A stretch of DNA of 64,000 bases, from the NCBI GenBank assembly GCA_013397695.1, contig VYZI01000425.1, forward strand, positions 443,131 to 507,130, in the 5' to 3' direction. Both the position numbers and the translations under genes were made by a program. The DNA comes from Centropus unirufus (lineage: Eukaryota > Chordata > Aves > Cuculiformes > Centropidae). The notes below the pieces were generated by a model. It was given only the letters and a program-made list of their open reading frames with translations, was not told the origin of the DNA and did no database searches. Shown one piece after another: positions 48,801 through 56,900 of this stretch. Each line of letters begins with the position of its first letter. Position 1 is the stretch's first letter.

Positions 48801-51713
48801 TTTGGCAGCCTCCTGCAAAACAAATTAAATAAGACATGTATCTAAACATTAAAAGTTAAATTTGGAGTAGCTGATAACATCATGCATTACTGAAAAGCTT
48901 TGTGACTTTTAATTATGTAATCATGACTGATTTGCTAGGAAACCGTCAGTTGGTCATTAATCTTCCAAACTAACCTGTGCACTCAGCAGAAAAAAAAAGA
49001 TGAAGGGCAAAAAATAGGCATTCATCCTGCTGCATAGCAGCAAGGAACCACTTGATTCACAGAAGACTCTGGGAACCAAACTTCCTCTTCGCTCCTTCAT
49101 CCTGTCAGCTTGTTCACAATGCTTCCCAACATGCCATTTACTCTTAACATACTTAAACTCTGCATTAATCCAGGCTTCCATTCATAGATGGTTTCTCAAA
49201 CATTAGTTTGAAACCACATTACGTAATCACATAAGCAGTACAACTGTGCTTATCCCATCTTTTCTTCTTGTAGTAGAAGGAAGCACTTGACTTTGAGTAC
49301 CAGCTGTGACTGCCAGGGTCAGGTCTTGCTCTTCAAGACAGTCAAACTGCAGCAACTTCATTGTCCGGATGTGCAGATGTCATCCAGACTAGAAAAGTGG
49401 TTTATTTTGTGGTATTTCTCCTGACAAGTTTCATTAGCAAATCTGTAAACACTGCATGTAAATGATACTGTGAACTGGAACTCCTGTACTGATTCCATTA
49501 TTGCCTTTGTGCTTAAGAAAAAGGCAAAAATTGACAGTGATAAGTTGTACTAGAGAAGAATACTTAAGTAAGCACTACATACCTCAGAAACAATGACAGA
49601 TTCCCTCATGAGATGCAGCAAAACAACTGATACATGGAGTAACCACAACTGTGCTGCATCACGAGATCTTAGACATGAATGCAATAACAGCTACAGAGAC
49701 AGGACATTGCCCTAAAGCCTTGGGTTTGGTCTGGGAGGAGCTGGACAGCCTTCATCATCTTTGTGTTACCAGTAATACTTGTTAATCTAAATAGTTGACA
49801 ATCATAATTTGAATTTTAAATGTATCTTCATGCAAAAAACAAATCATGTTCCAGACAACGCAGGCTGTAGCCACCTTCAGAAAATATGAATGTACTGAAT
49901 TTCTGCTTCCAATTAAAGGGGAAGGCTGGCCACGAAGCAGATTTCTATCCATCAGCAGCACCTTTGAAAATGTTCCTCAGAAAGGTGCTTAGGGACTGAG
50001 GTGAGCTATTAATGCTCATTTATGACAACAACTCGAAAGAGCTTTACTGGTGTTAGCTAACTAGAACACATGGATTCCCAGGCCCACACAATACAGTGCA
50101 GCATTCCATTGTCATCTCAGTAGAGATCTCAGACACAACACTTCGTGTGCCCACACTAACCTGCCCCACAGGCTTTCAGCCTTGCTGGGTTCAGAGCATG
50201 AACACAAGATTGCTTAGGGCTGAAGCTGTTCTGTGTGAACTGATACGGGTGTCCTGGCACTTTGGTCTGGCTCTGAGGCTCAGCTGCACAGAGTCGGCTT
50301 GGCAGTGTTTTCACTCACCGTGGAAGCATGCCTCCAAAACAAGCAGCTCTGAGCACAATACAGAGAGGAAAGGGAAGACACACACACAAAGCTGCATGTG
50401 TCATAGTGAAAGGACACATTTAATCAGCCTTGTTGAACTGCTGCGAACCTGACTGTAGATACTTGGAACTTGGTATAAGAGCTGAGCAGTTGTGGTTTTT
50501 TTTCCTTTTGTTTTGTTTTGCTTTTTAAAGCACCACCTGTCAATTCACTAAAAACAAACTGAATAATCTAAGTCAGAAGATTATGCACATAAAACAGTTT
50601 CACTTGAGCTTTATGAACCTGATTTCAAATACATACATTAGTACCCATAGCAATGTTGACTTTATTGATCTACCGTCCTCTCTTACTCTAAAATCACTCG
50701 AGAACAGCAAGAAGTAATATACTTCATACACTGAATTGAAGGAATAAGGCAATTTATCTTCCAAGCAATGTACCTTTCCTTACCCACAACTAAAAAAAGA
50801 TGCAATAAATATCACTGCTGTAGCTTCACAACCTGGCAAAAGTATATTACAAAGCAGAGCAGTCTCCTTATGGAAATTGCAACAAATGGGTTTTTATTAC
50901 TGCAAACTGGTTTTGCTTTACTGCAAGCTCCTTTTTATTCATTACTCTCTTCTGTCCTAAAACATTCCCATCCTCTGAAAAGCCATGTCTGCTTCATTTC
51001 ACAGGTTCTCAGAACTTTTATAGATCTGGTCTTATTTTCCATCATACACCATGACAAGAGCCCCTGTCGATGGGAAAGCAGTACACTACCCAAATACATT
51101 AAGGATATAAGGCACGTTACAATCCACCACCCAGCACTGCATTGTTACATTATAAAAGTACATATACATGATCTCCTCCATTGTTAACAATTAAAACAAA
51201 ACACAAACTACTTTTTAACAGATATTACATTCAGATAAAACTAGAAAACTCCCAATGTTAATTTTGAATAGTTTTTAGAACTTTTTAAATTTATGAGTTG
51301 AATTTTAATTCAATTTCTAAACAACATCGGGATACCTACCTATTTGATTCCTCTGTATCCCCACTAATGGGAGATGATCCTGTTTTCATTAGTGGGGATA
51401 CAGAGGAATCAGATTTTACCCTATCAAGTATACCATGACATTGTAATGTTTTTCTTTACAACATAAGGAAAAATAATATACTATAACTGGGGCTGGCTTC
51501 AAAGTAAATCCCACTGATCAGGCAGAAATGTTATGCCCCTACAGTGTTGAAGATACCCAGATCCAAGTCTGCAGATGCTGCCTACCTACCTACAATGAAA
51601 GTACAAATCTGTTTTCTCTCTCATACCTTGGCTGCTGCCAGACCACCTGAGCCCCCACCAATGACAATGAGATCATAGTCGTACGAATGCGGCACTGGTG
51701 CATGCCCATTCAT
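27768..51713 (-). CDS. TXNRD1: TXNRD1, thioredoxin reductase 1 (cytosolic selenoprotein); whole short-isoform CDS in 13 exons
   Basis: This FAD-dependent flavoenzyme uses NADPH to reduce thioredoxin and other substrates in the cytosol. Exons (5' to 3' on the minus strand): 51749-51627, 48812-48740, 48632-48513, 47900-47758, 47629-47514, 45766-45541, 42313-42221, 40499-40423, 38873-38717, 35901-35794, 33326-33231, 31167-31033, 27836-27768. All introns are GT-AG and all phases match. From ATG at 51713 the product is 499 residues, the usual length. Visible motifs are the FAD-binding GGGSGG (19-24), redox pair CVNVGC (Cys59/Cys64), NADPH-binding GASYVALECAG (197-207), the second FAD contact YAVGD (330-334), the catalytic His472-Glu477 dyad (GIHPVCAE) and C-terminal GCUG with Sec498. 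I prefer TXNRD1 to TXNRD3 because of segments such as YHSHFWPLEWTVPSRDNN and KVTYENAYGEFVGPH, which resemble mammalian TXNRD1 more closely. A mitochondrial TXNRD2 identity is unlikely for the same reason. In mammals the neighbours are NFYB upstream and CHST11 downstream; neither coding region is seen here. Confidence 0.97.
31033..31167 (-). CDS. TXNRD1: TXNRD1 exon with the catalytic His-Glu pair, residues 433-477
   Basis: GTATTTAG|GAGAGAG to GAG|GTTTGTAT, 135 bp, phase 0. It encodes ERVIGFHVLGPNAGEVTQGF, AAAIKCGLTKEQLDSTIGIH and PVCAE. His472 and Glu477 form the acid-base pair that activates the thiol/selenol of the active site. The donor GTTTGT is weaker than the other donors but retains GT. 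Confidence 0.97.
33037..33169. other. Assembly gap (133 N)
   Basis: A run of N in the 2063-bp intron between the exons at 33231-33326 and 31033-31167. All codons of both exons are present, so no coding sequence is missing. Confidence 1.
33231..33326 (-). CDS. TXNRD1: TXNRD1 exon, residues 401-432
   Basis: TATTTCCAG|GTGTACC to AAT|GTAAGTGC, 96 bp, phase 0. It encodes VYHSHFWPLEWTVPSRDNNK followed by CYAKIICNIQDN. The YHS.FWPLEWT.PSRDNNKCY pattern separates TXNRD1 from TXNRD3. The donor lies only 61 bp from the assembly gap at 33037-33169, but the exon itself is complete. Confidence 0.97.
33908..34403 (+). mobile_element. CR1 LINE, 3' end, in TXNRD1 intron
   Basis: This runs from CCTGGGCCCCTCACTACAAG through GTCCAGAGAAGGGGAGCAA, CAGCCTGGAGAAGAGGAGGC and ACCTTATCACTGCCTAC to GATCTCAGAGGTCTTCTCC and GATTCTATGATAAC. 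It is the longest plus-sense CR1 copy in the window and is antisense to TXNRD1. The tail has one partial ATTCTATGAT unit. Confidence 0.92.
35794..35901 (-). CDS. TXNRD1: TXNRD1 exon, start of the dimer-interface domain, residues 365-400
   Basis: GCCACACAG|TGTGAC to GAG|GTGAATGC, 108 bp, phase 0. It encodes CDYVYVPTTVFTPLEYGACG followed by YSEEAAVEKFGEENIE. PTTVFTPLEYG opens the interface domain through which two subunits pair head to tail. The intron after it is 2467 bp and includes a CR1 copy. Confidence 0.96.
36490..37630 (-). mobile_element. CR1 LINE, long diverged copy, in TXNRD1 intron
   Basis: Read on the plus strand, it contains the complement of the CR1 3' ORF and UTR in reverse order: a CACTGCTTCCTGTCCTT region, ATGCTCCAGTCCCTTAATTA, CTTTGCTGGACTC, AACTGGACATAAAATCC, ACTGGTGCATGG, GCTTGCTGAAGGTGCACTG and ATGAGAATGTTATGGGA. 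It is about 1.1 kb and diverged, and its reading frame is broken by stops. It has the same sense as TXNRD1. The boundaries are approximate. Confidence 0.8.
38717..38873 (-). CDS. TXNRD1: TXNRD1 exon with the second FAD-contact motif, residues 312-364
   Basis: AAATTGCAG|AACAGG to AAG|GTAAGGAA, 157 bp. It completes Lys312 and encodes TGKIPVNDEEQTNVPYIYAV then GDILQDKLELTPVAIQAGRL and LVQRLYAGATRK. YAVGD (330-334) is the conserved Asp-containing motif that contacts the FAD ribitol. ELTPVAIQAGR follows, as in all glutathione and thioredoxin reductases. The intron after it is 2815 bp and carries a long CR1 copy. Confidence 0.96.
40423..40499 (-). CDS. TXNRD1: TXNRD1 exon, residues 287-312
   Basis: GTTTTGCAG|GTGTTGC to GAAAA|GTAAGGAC, 77 bp. 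It encodes VLLAIGRDACTRNIGLDKVG then VKINE and two bases of Lys312. LLAIGRDA is the conserved end of the NADPH domain. The intron after it is 1549 bp. Confidence 0.95.
42221..42313 (-). CDS. TXNRD1: TXNRD1 exon, residues 256-286
   Basis: TGTTGTAG|GTTGAGC to ACT|GTGAGTATTG, 93 bp, phase 0 at both ends. It encodes VEQVEKGTPGKLRVTAKSTK followed by GNQVIAGEYNT. This is the edge-strand part of the NADPH domain and one of the less conserved stretches in the family, which fits the divergence seen here. Confidence 0.94.
43042..43305 (-). mobile_element. CR1 LINE, 3' tail, in TXNRD1 intron
   Basis: Plus-strand order is AGAATCATACAATTGTTAAGG, TTGGAAAAGACCTCTAAGATC, CACCATGCCTACTAAACC, GACTCCACAACTTCCCTGGG, TTCCTAATATCCAATCTAAA and CCTCCCCTGGTGCAACTTG, which is the reverse complement of a CR1 3' end. 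It is in the intron before exon 42313-42221. Confidence 0.92.
44902..45311 (+). mobile_element. CR1 LINE, 3' end, in TXNRD1 intron
   Basis: It begins GAGGACAGGCTGAGAGAGTT and GGGGCTATTCAGCCTGGAG, continues with GGGGGAATGGCTTTAAATTG and CCCTCCCTGGAGGTGTTCAA, and ends CATTCTATGATTCTATAAAG. It is antisense to TXNRD1 and shares the intron with the oppositely oriented copy at 43042-43305, so the two could pair in the primary transcript. Confidence 0.92.
45541..45766 (-). CDS. TXNRD1: TXNRD1 exon with the NADPH-binding fold, residues 180-255
   Basis: TTATTACCAG|TGATGATC to AAG|GTAGGCTC, 226 bp, the longest coding exon. It begins DDLFSLPYCPGKTLVVGASY and continues VALECAGFLAGLGLDVTVMV. The GASYVALECAG loop (197-207) binds the NADPH pyrophosphate, and the following MVRSILLRGFD has the arginines that in this family select the 2'-phosphate. 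It ends HGISFIREFVPVK. The intron after it is 3227 bp and holds two CR1 copies. Confidence 0.97.
47350..47366. repeat. (AT)n microsatellite
   Basis: About eight AT units in the intron between exons 47514-47629 and 45541-45766. Confidence 0.9.
47514..47629 (-). CDS. TXNRD1: TXNRD1 exon, residues 142-180
   Basis: TCCACAG|GCAACA to AGCAG|GTAAAAAC, 116 bp. It encodes ATNKRGVEKLYTAERFLIAT, then GERPRYLGIPGDKEYCIS and two bases of Ser180. The ATGERPRYLGIPG segment is the conserved ATG-type motif that links the FAD and NADPH domains in this disulfide reductase family. The following intron is 1747 bp. Confidence 0.96.
47758..47900 (-). CDS. TXNRD1: TXNRD1 exon, residues 94-141
   Basis: TGTCCCCACAG|TCAAACAC to AAG|GTACCCCTC, 143 bp. 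It completes Val94 and encodes KHNWMTMTESVQNYIGSLNW, then GYRVALREKKVTYENAYGEF and VGPHTIK. This is the FAD-domain region around the conserved SLNWGYR helix. It is separated by only 128 bp from the next exon. Confidence 0.96.
48513..48632 (-). CDS. TXNRD1: TXNRD1 exon with the N-terminal redox disulfide CVNVGC
   Basis: CTCTCAG|GTCTTGG to GAAG|GTAAAGAG, 120 bp. It completes Gly54, encodes 55-93 and gives the first base of Val94. [20 protein letters not shown] contains Cys59 and Cys64, the dithiol that takes electrons from FAD and passes them to the Cys-Sec tail of the partner subunit. It ends DSRKFGWQFAEE, a part that varies among vertebrates. The intron after it is 612 bp. Confidence 0.97.
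48740..48812 (-). CDS. TXNRD1: TXNRD1 exon, residues 30-54
   Basis: TTTTGCAG|GAGGCT to TGGG|GTAAAT, 73 bp. It encodes EAAKYGKKVMVLDFVTPTPL followed by GNSW and the first base of Gly54. This is the second strand and helix of the FAD domain; the acidic end of strand two (VLDF) is the usual ribose-binding position. GNSWG stands where human TXNRD1 has GTRWG. The following intron is only 107 bp. Confidence 0.95.
51346..51410. repeat. Perfect 24-bp inverted repeat (hairpin) in TXNRD1 intron
   Basis: The arm at 51346-51369 (GATTCCTCTGTATCC...) is the exact reverse complement of 51387-51410 (...GGATACAGAGGAATC), with a 17-base spacer. Four more outward positions pair if one G-T wobble is allowed. 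It lies about 220 bp past the donor of the start-codon exon. No known microRNA was recognised. Confidence 0.95.
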
Positions 51714-51749
51714 TTCCAGCAGTTTCTCAGGCTTGACTTCCTTATGTAT
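51627..51749 (-). CDS. TXNRD1: TXNRD1 exon with the short-isoform start codon and FAD-binding loop
   Basis: The acceptor is CTCTCTTCAG|ATACAT and the donor AAG|GTATGAGAG, giving 123 bp (41 codons, phase 0 at both ends). The first 12 codons (IHKEVKPEKLLE) are read only in N-terminally extended isoforms and correspond to the end of the glutaredoxin-like domain. ATG at 51713-51711 (context GAAATGA) opens the 499-residue form. Residues 1-29 carry YDYDLIVIGGGSGGLAAAK, the dinucleotide-binding loop for FAD. The next intron is 2814 bp and contains a perfect inverted repeat about 220 bp past the donor. Confidence 0.95.
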
Positions 51750-53859
51750 CTGAAGAGAGAAAACAAAAAGGATTAGATAACATTGAAACATTAACCATGC
51801 ACTCAAAAATTAGTATTTTCAGCAGCAAATATTGTGATAAAGGAATGTAAGTGCATCTGGATTTTCTGAGCTCTGCTTTTAATTAGCTCCTTAAAATTTC
51901 AGTTTCTTAGTCTATCATTGAATATCTCAGAACCTATTGGATAGTAAACTATGATTTTTCTTGTTTGCTGCAGCATGAGGCTTCCTTGTAGAGCTTAGTT
52001 TCTACACCAATGCCATCCCAGTGCCTCCTTGTGCTGTCTGCTTCAGGATGAGATACATAGCTGCTGACACAGGTAATTTAATTTATTCTTTTCATCTGCC
52101 TTGGATGTTCCTAATTAGTAGTTTTCCTCTCCTCCTGCATATATTGGGAGGAAAATGCAACAATCCCACACAACACTGTAATAATCCGCAATTACCAGCT
52201 CTACCAACTGAATTATCAGAACTGAACAAACAAAAGAGTCCCTGACAACTACATTTTTGTAACATGCCTGCATCTATTTTTGCTTTGGTTTAGCATTGTA
52301 ATTAACTTTGCAGTGACTGGATCAAGTGTGAACACTGCAGTTTCACAAGATTCATGTTTTTTTGATGAGACGACTTCTACAGCAGAAAAAAAGCTCTTAA
52401 GTCCTAAAATGCATTTTGACAGCTTTATGCCACAAATAACATAACATTCCCTTCACATGCTCTAAAATGAACCTTTACACTTAACTTGCAAAGTTCAATT
52501 TTATTAGGGCTTCAAGACCTTTAAGCCTCTGGAGTTGCCGGCCACAAGATCTGGAGTCTGTAATCAGAAGACTCCTCAGCTGATGCAAACAGAATAATTA
52601 TCAACTAAACCCACTATAAAACTTTTGAGACTAAAAAAGTAAATAAAGAAACCTGTACTTTTTCACTTGAAAAATCTGCTTGCTTTTATTCAAGTGTTCT
52701 TACCTGTCTAACTAGGCTGTTATTTCAGTACTACTGGAAGAGTTGCGAATACAAGGAAGGGAGAAACGCCAAAGAAATTTCCCCTCTCTTTTTATCTATT
52801 GTCTTGCATCAAGCAGCCTTCTGTGCTCAAATTCTGTAGGTATAACTGAGTCTAGCAACTGTCACCAGTGCAACAATATCGGACAAAAACGCTCTGTCCC
52901 TCCAGCAAATGACACAGCAAAGTCATCAGAAATTTACACTGTATATCTGCCTGTATGAAGTCACTTTACAGTGGTCTTTTGTAACCCTGGGTAGCATGTC
53001 AACAGTAGAAACAAAACCTAGAAAACACTTGTGGTTAAGACACCCAAGAATAGCTCATCTTCCTTCCTCTTCTCTTCCCACTCTTCCATCCGAATTTATA
53101 ATTCTGTCACCAAACCCAGTTTGAACTAAGTTCCCCTTTTTTCTATTTTTCTAACGTGGCCATTGGCCAGGCTTGAACTTCCTACTGCAATCAGAGCAAG
53201 TGTGAAAGAGGAGCATATATCGCATATGGCTTCACTTTCTATGTATTTAGAGACACGAAACAGAAAGCACGCCATTCCTTCCCAAACCACCCCTTGTCTG
53301 CTCAGGGGCAGCAGGATGGTGCGAAGCTTAAGGGCAGATTCAGACTAACTCCCACACCGTCATCACACCCAGCTACCAGGAACAGTATATCTCTTTGATG
53401 CACACGAAGACACCACAATATCTGCTCCTGAAGTTTGTTTAGATCACTACTTGAGTAATCCTACTTTTTTTTTCCTTTTGGATAAATGCTTTCTATTTTC
53501 ACTTATGGATTATGAAACTTCAGCTTTTATTCCATCGATGGTTCCCTACTGCTTATTTGATTTTTCAGCAGTTCCTCACAATCACTCTTCCTGAAAACAC
53601 AGTAAAAGTTTCAAACTGACAAAGTAGATTATAACCTTCCCTTCTGAAAACATCTTCTAGAGCCCTGGTCTTGTCACACTCTGCTTCCCATTTACCAAGG
53701 GAACTTGCTCAGGACCATGAATCAGGACTGTGGTTCCATCCAGAGAACAGATCTCCGTTCTTCTCCCAGGAACTACAATTTTAAAAAGTAAGCCTACATT
53801 CTTACCATTTTTTCAATGCCAAAACAAAATTACAGAGTTTAAAATGTACTTCCTCCTAC

Positions 53860-53969
53860 CTTTAAAGTTTTCTGATCATTTCCTATTTGCTCCTCCTGTA
53901 CAAAACCAACTGGCTGGGAAGCTTCTGCTGTTCCTTCGTGCTGCCCTTCTTGAAGCTTCTGTGTTCCCT
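53860..53969 (-). CDS. TXNRD1: TXNRD1 upstream coding exon: degraded glutaredoxin-like N-terminal segment
   Basis: The acceptor is TTTCACAG|AG and the donor AAG|GTAGGAGG. After two split bases the exon gives 36 codons, starting GTQKLQEGQH and ending IGNDQKTLK, and it joins in phase 0 to exon 51749-51627, whose first residues are IHKEVKPEKLLEMNG. Set against my recollection of the human glutaredoxin-bearing isoform (the 36-residue exon ending IGGHGPTLK), it aligns without gaps at about 12 of 36 identical positions. These include the cis-proline stretch (QPVGFV against LPVVFV) and terminal TLK. The IGG turn, which helps hold glutathione in true glutaredoxins, is IGN here. The exon would extend the enzyme upstream of MNG in an alternative isoform. 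It has no good start codon of its own and needs an upstream exon ending one base into a codon, which I did not find. Confidence 0.72.
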
Positions 53970-56900
53970 CTGTGAAATAAAGGATAAAACAAAGCAGTGT
54001 CTGGAGAGCCCTCCTTTATGAAGGCTGGGCTCCCCAAGAGAAATTGTCGGGGGGAGTGGCCTGGCAGCTTCATTGCTTCCTCATCTGCAGCATGCCTGGC
54101 CAGAGTTTCCTGAGGGAACTCATGACTCATTTGCAACGTTAGGATGACTTAGGAGATTTTTCTCTTTAACAAAATCCCATACAAAAGTTGGCTTGGATTT
54201 CAGTACTTTTTGCCAACCTAACAATATGCTTGAAACAAAGTAAGGAAATAAGATTTGCTCTGGCTAATCCTGAAACTTTAGTCTTAAAGGAAAATGATGA
54301 CTTTTACCTTTCTTGCCCAGAAAGTGATTTTCCTATGCCGATGAGTTGTCATTTTTTCTGGTCCTATACTTTCTAAACTGAATTAAAAATTTTAATTTTT
54401 CTCCTGCAATTACTTCCCTGGAAACTTCTTTCAGTTCCATTTATTGATATAGTTGGGGTTTTTTTCCACATAACTCTCCCTCCCCAGATAATTTCTGCCA
54501 TCTGGTATTGTTCATAATATGAAATGCTCTAAATAAATGTATTCAGAAGTCTGGAGAATATGCCTGCTTGCTGGGCTTAACTGATTTTCTATACATAGTA
54601 GAGATAACTTTTTCTATTAAAGATATAGGTAAGCATATTAGCGGGAAGGAAAAAAGCAACATCTTTACACATGGTGATAACTTTATTTTGATATGGCATG
54701 GAAAAATAAAAAAGAAAATCTAATACTTGATTGGAATCCATTATCAACCCTGCCTTCCTCCACATCACTCGGAGTTACGGTAGGTTTGTACTTAATTACA
54801 TACATGCTTTTCTCTGCACAACCAGCATTAATTAGCAAAACACGTGCACATACTTCAACAAACAGCCATACTGAGTGCACCTACATTCCTTGGGCACTGA
54901 ACCCACAAATCTAAAGAGCATTCACACACAAACACACACACATAACTACAAAAAGGCAGTCATCGAAAGCTGGACCGTAATCTTGACGTCTTGGTTTTCT
55001 TCTCTGAAACTTGGTGATAAAATTCTGATGTTGCTAAAGAGGTTGAAAGATTAGAATGATGGTTAATACCAACATTAGTGATGGATAAAACTTGGCCTAT
55101 TCTTGCTTGGGGAAGGAAGACAGGATTTCATCTCTGTGTATACACACGCACCTGGGAAAAGCAATAACAGGTTTTGAACAGCAGCCACAATTGGCACAAA
55201 GGAGAAATTTTTCTTCAATATATTATCCAAACTACAATCCTGTGGGCACCTGAGGCAAATAGAGCCTTATATTTTATTCCTATAGCAAGTTTGGACAACC
55301 TCAGGAATGTTCACATAAAACTATCTCTTCAATGAGATAAAAATCTAGTAATTCGATAGCACGGGCTTTTACATAAACAACTCTCATTATTTTCAGGTGT
55401 ATCTGTGTTAGAAGGGCCAAGTATTAGCAACAGCCCCAAACTCCAAGGGCAACCATAACCTCTGGCAGAGACTTGAAAGGGTTTCTGTGCAGGCTGGGGC
55501 CCCTCCCTTGTTGGTTCAGGCAACTTGCTACAGGCAGCATGACAAAGCAAAAAGTGCTCTGTGCATCACGTGCTCGCTCTCCACAAAATTTCATCCATTA
55601 ACTGCTATTTTACAATAATCCACAGTCCTGGCGAATCAATACTTCCAGAAATCAATCAGCAGACAATGTTTCACAGAATGAGAGTGCTGAGGAGAACCTG
55701 GACCACAGAGCTGCTCTGGATAATCCTGAGACATGGTGATGAGGACAACTCTCTACCTCATCATCCCCTTTGCATCAACACCACTTCAGCAAGTCTGTAG
55801 GAAGTCACTGCATTGCACTAGGATCCAGTGAGACTCCTATCCGGCACTACCACTGCCTTTGGGTTTAGTGAGACCAGACCTACAAGATGGTGGCTGTCGA
55901 GTGCTACCACCCCAGTACCCCACAAAGTGCTCCTTCACATGGGATGAACCAGTCTAATGAATCATTACTATCAAAAGGAGACTAGCCTACTCTCTTCCAC
56001 CACACTTCTTTATTTCTTACTGTTGAATAAAAATATCCTGTCTGCATACTTGGCACCAGCTCTGGCAGCCAAGAGACCCTTAGATAAGATAAATCCACTC
56101 ACTAACCTAGATGAAAACTAGCACAGGAGAAGCAAAGACATGGACAATTTCCCACTAGCTTAGCAAGTTTAGCCAGCTTGGGGAAGGATCCCATGAGGAC
56201 TGCAGTCAGTGGCAGGCAGAAGGCATATCCACACAGACCCGGATGAAGGAATAGGAGACAGGAACATTTTTCTTCCTGGTGGCAGCAAAATTACCAGATT
56301 TTCTTGTTAAACCAGACAACCTCCCACCTTTTAACATTCGCCTGAGTCCCTGTCAGACTACACTAACCCTCACTGCCACTTCTTGAGCACAGAAAAAAAA
56401 AAAAAAATCCCCCAAAACAAACAGTGAAACAGCTACGGTGTTTTAAATCCTCATCCTTCCTTATTGGGAGCAAACTTCCTCATGAACCAAAGTCCTCTCC
56501 GGTACCACGGCCTCTGAACTTTCAACTGTTGGTTGCGTAACTTCTGGCAGGACTGAAAAATGGCACAATCTGTTTCAGAAGACCTTGACCAGGCAGGAGC
56601 ATGACCAGCCCAATACAACAGCTCGGACCAGCTTCGTGAGCAGAACTGCTACAGGATAAGAATCACCTTATTCTGTCGAAGTGTCCACCCAGGGATCCAA
56701 TAGGCTACTAAAGTGGGGTTTCATTGCAAAGGTCTTCACTGATTTGCCTAAATTTTCTATATCACACAGAAGGACACTATCCACAAGAGCGAACTTCACA
56801 TTTCTTGACAAACAATGTAATTAAAAAATAGTTGTGTCCACTCCAGTAGTTCAGAAGATGCCTCTAATTTTTTAATGCTCATGAACAAGCACGTAACTTC

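Noticed and set aside
27768..51749. Identity as TXNRD3 instead of TXNRD1
   Set aside because: Several segments (around residues 95-141 and 401-432) match TXNRD1 and not TXNRD3 as I recall them, and the SECIS resembles that of TXNRD1.
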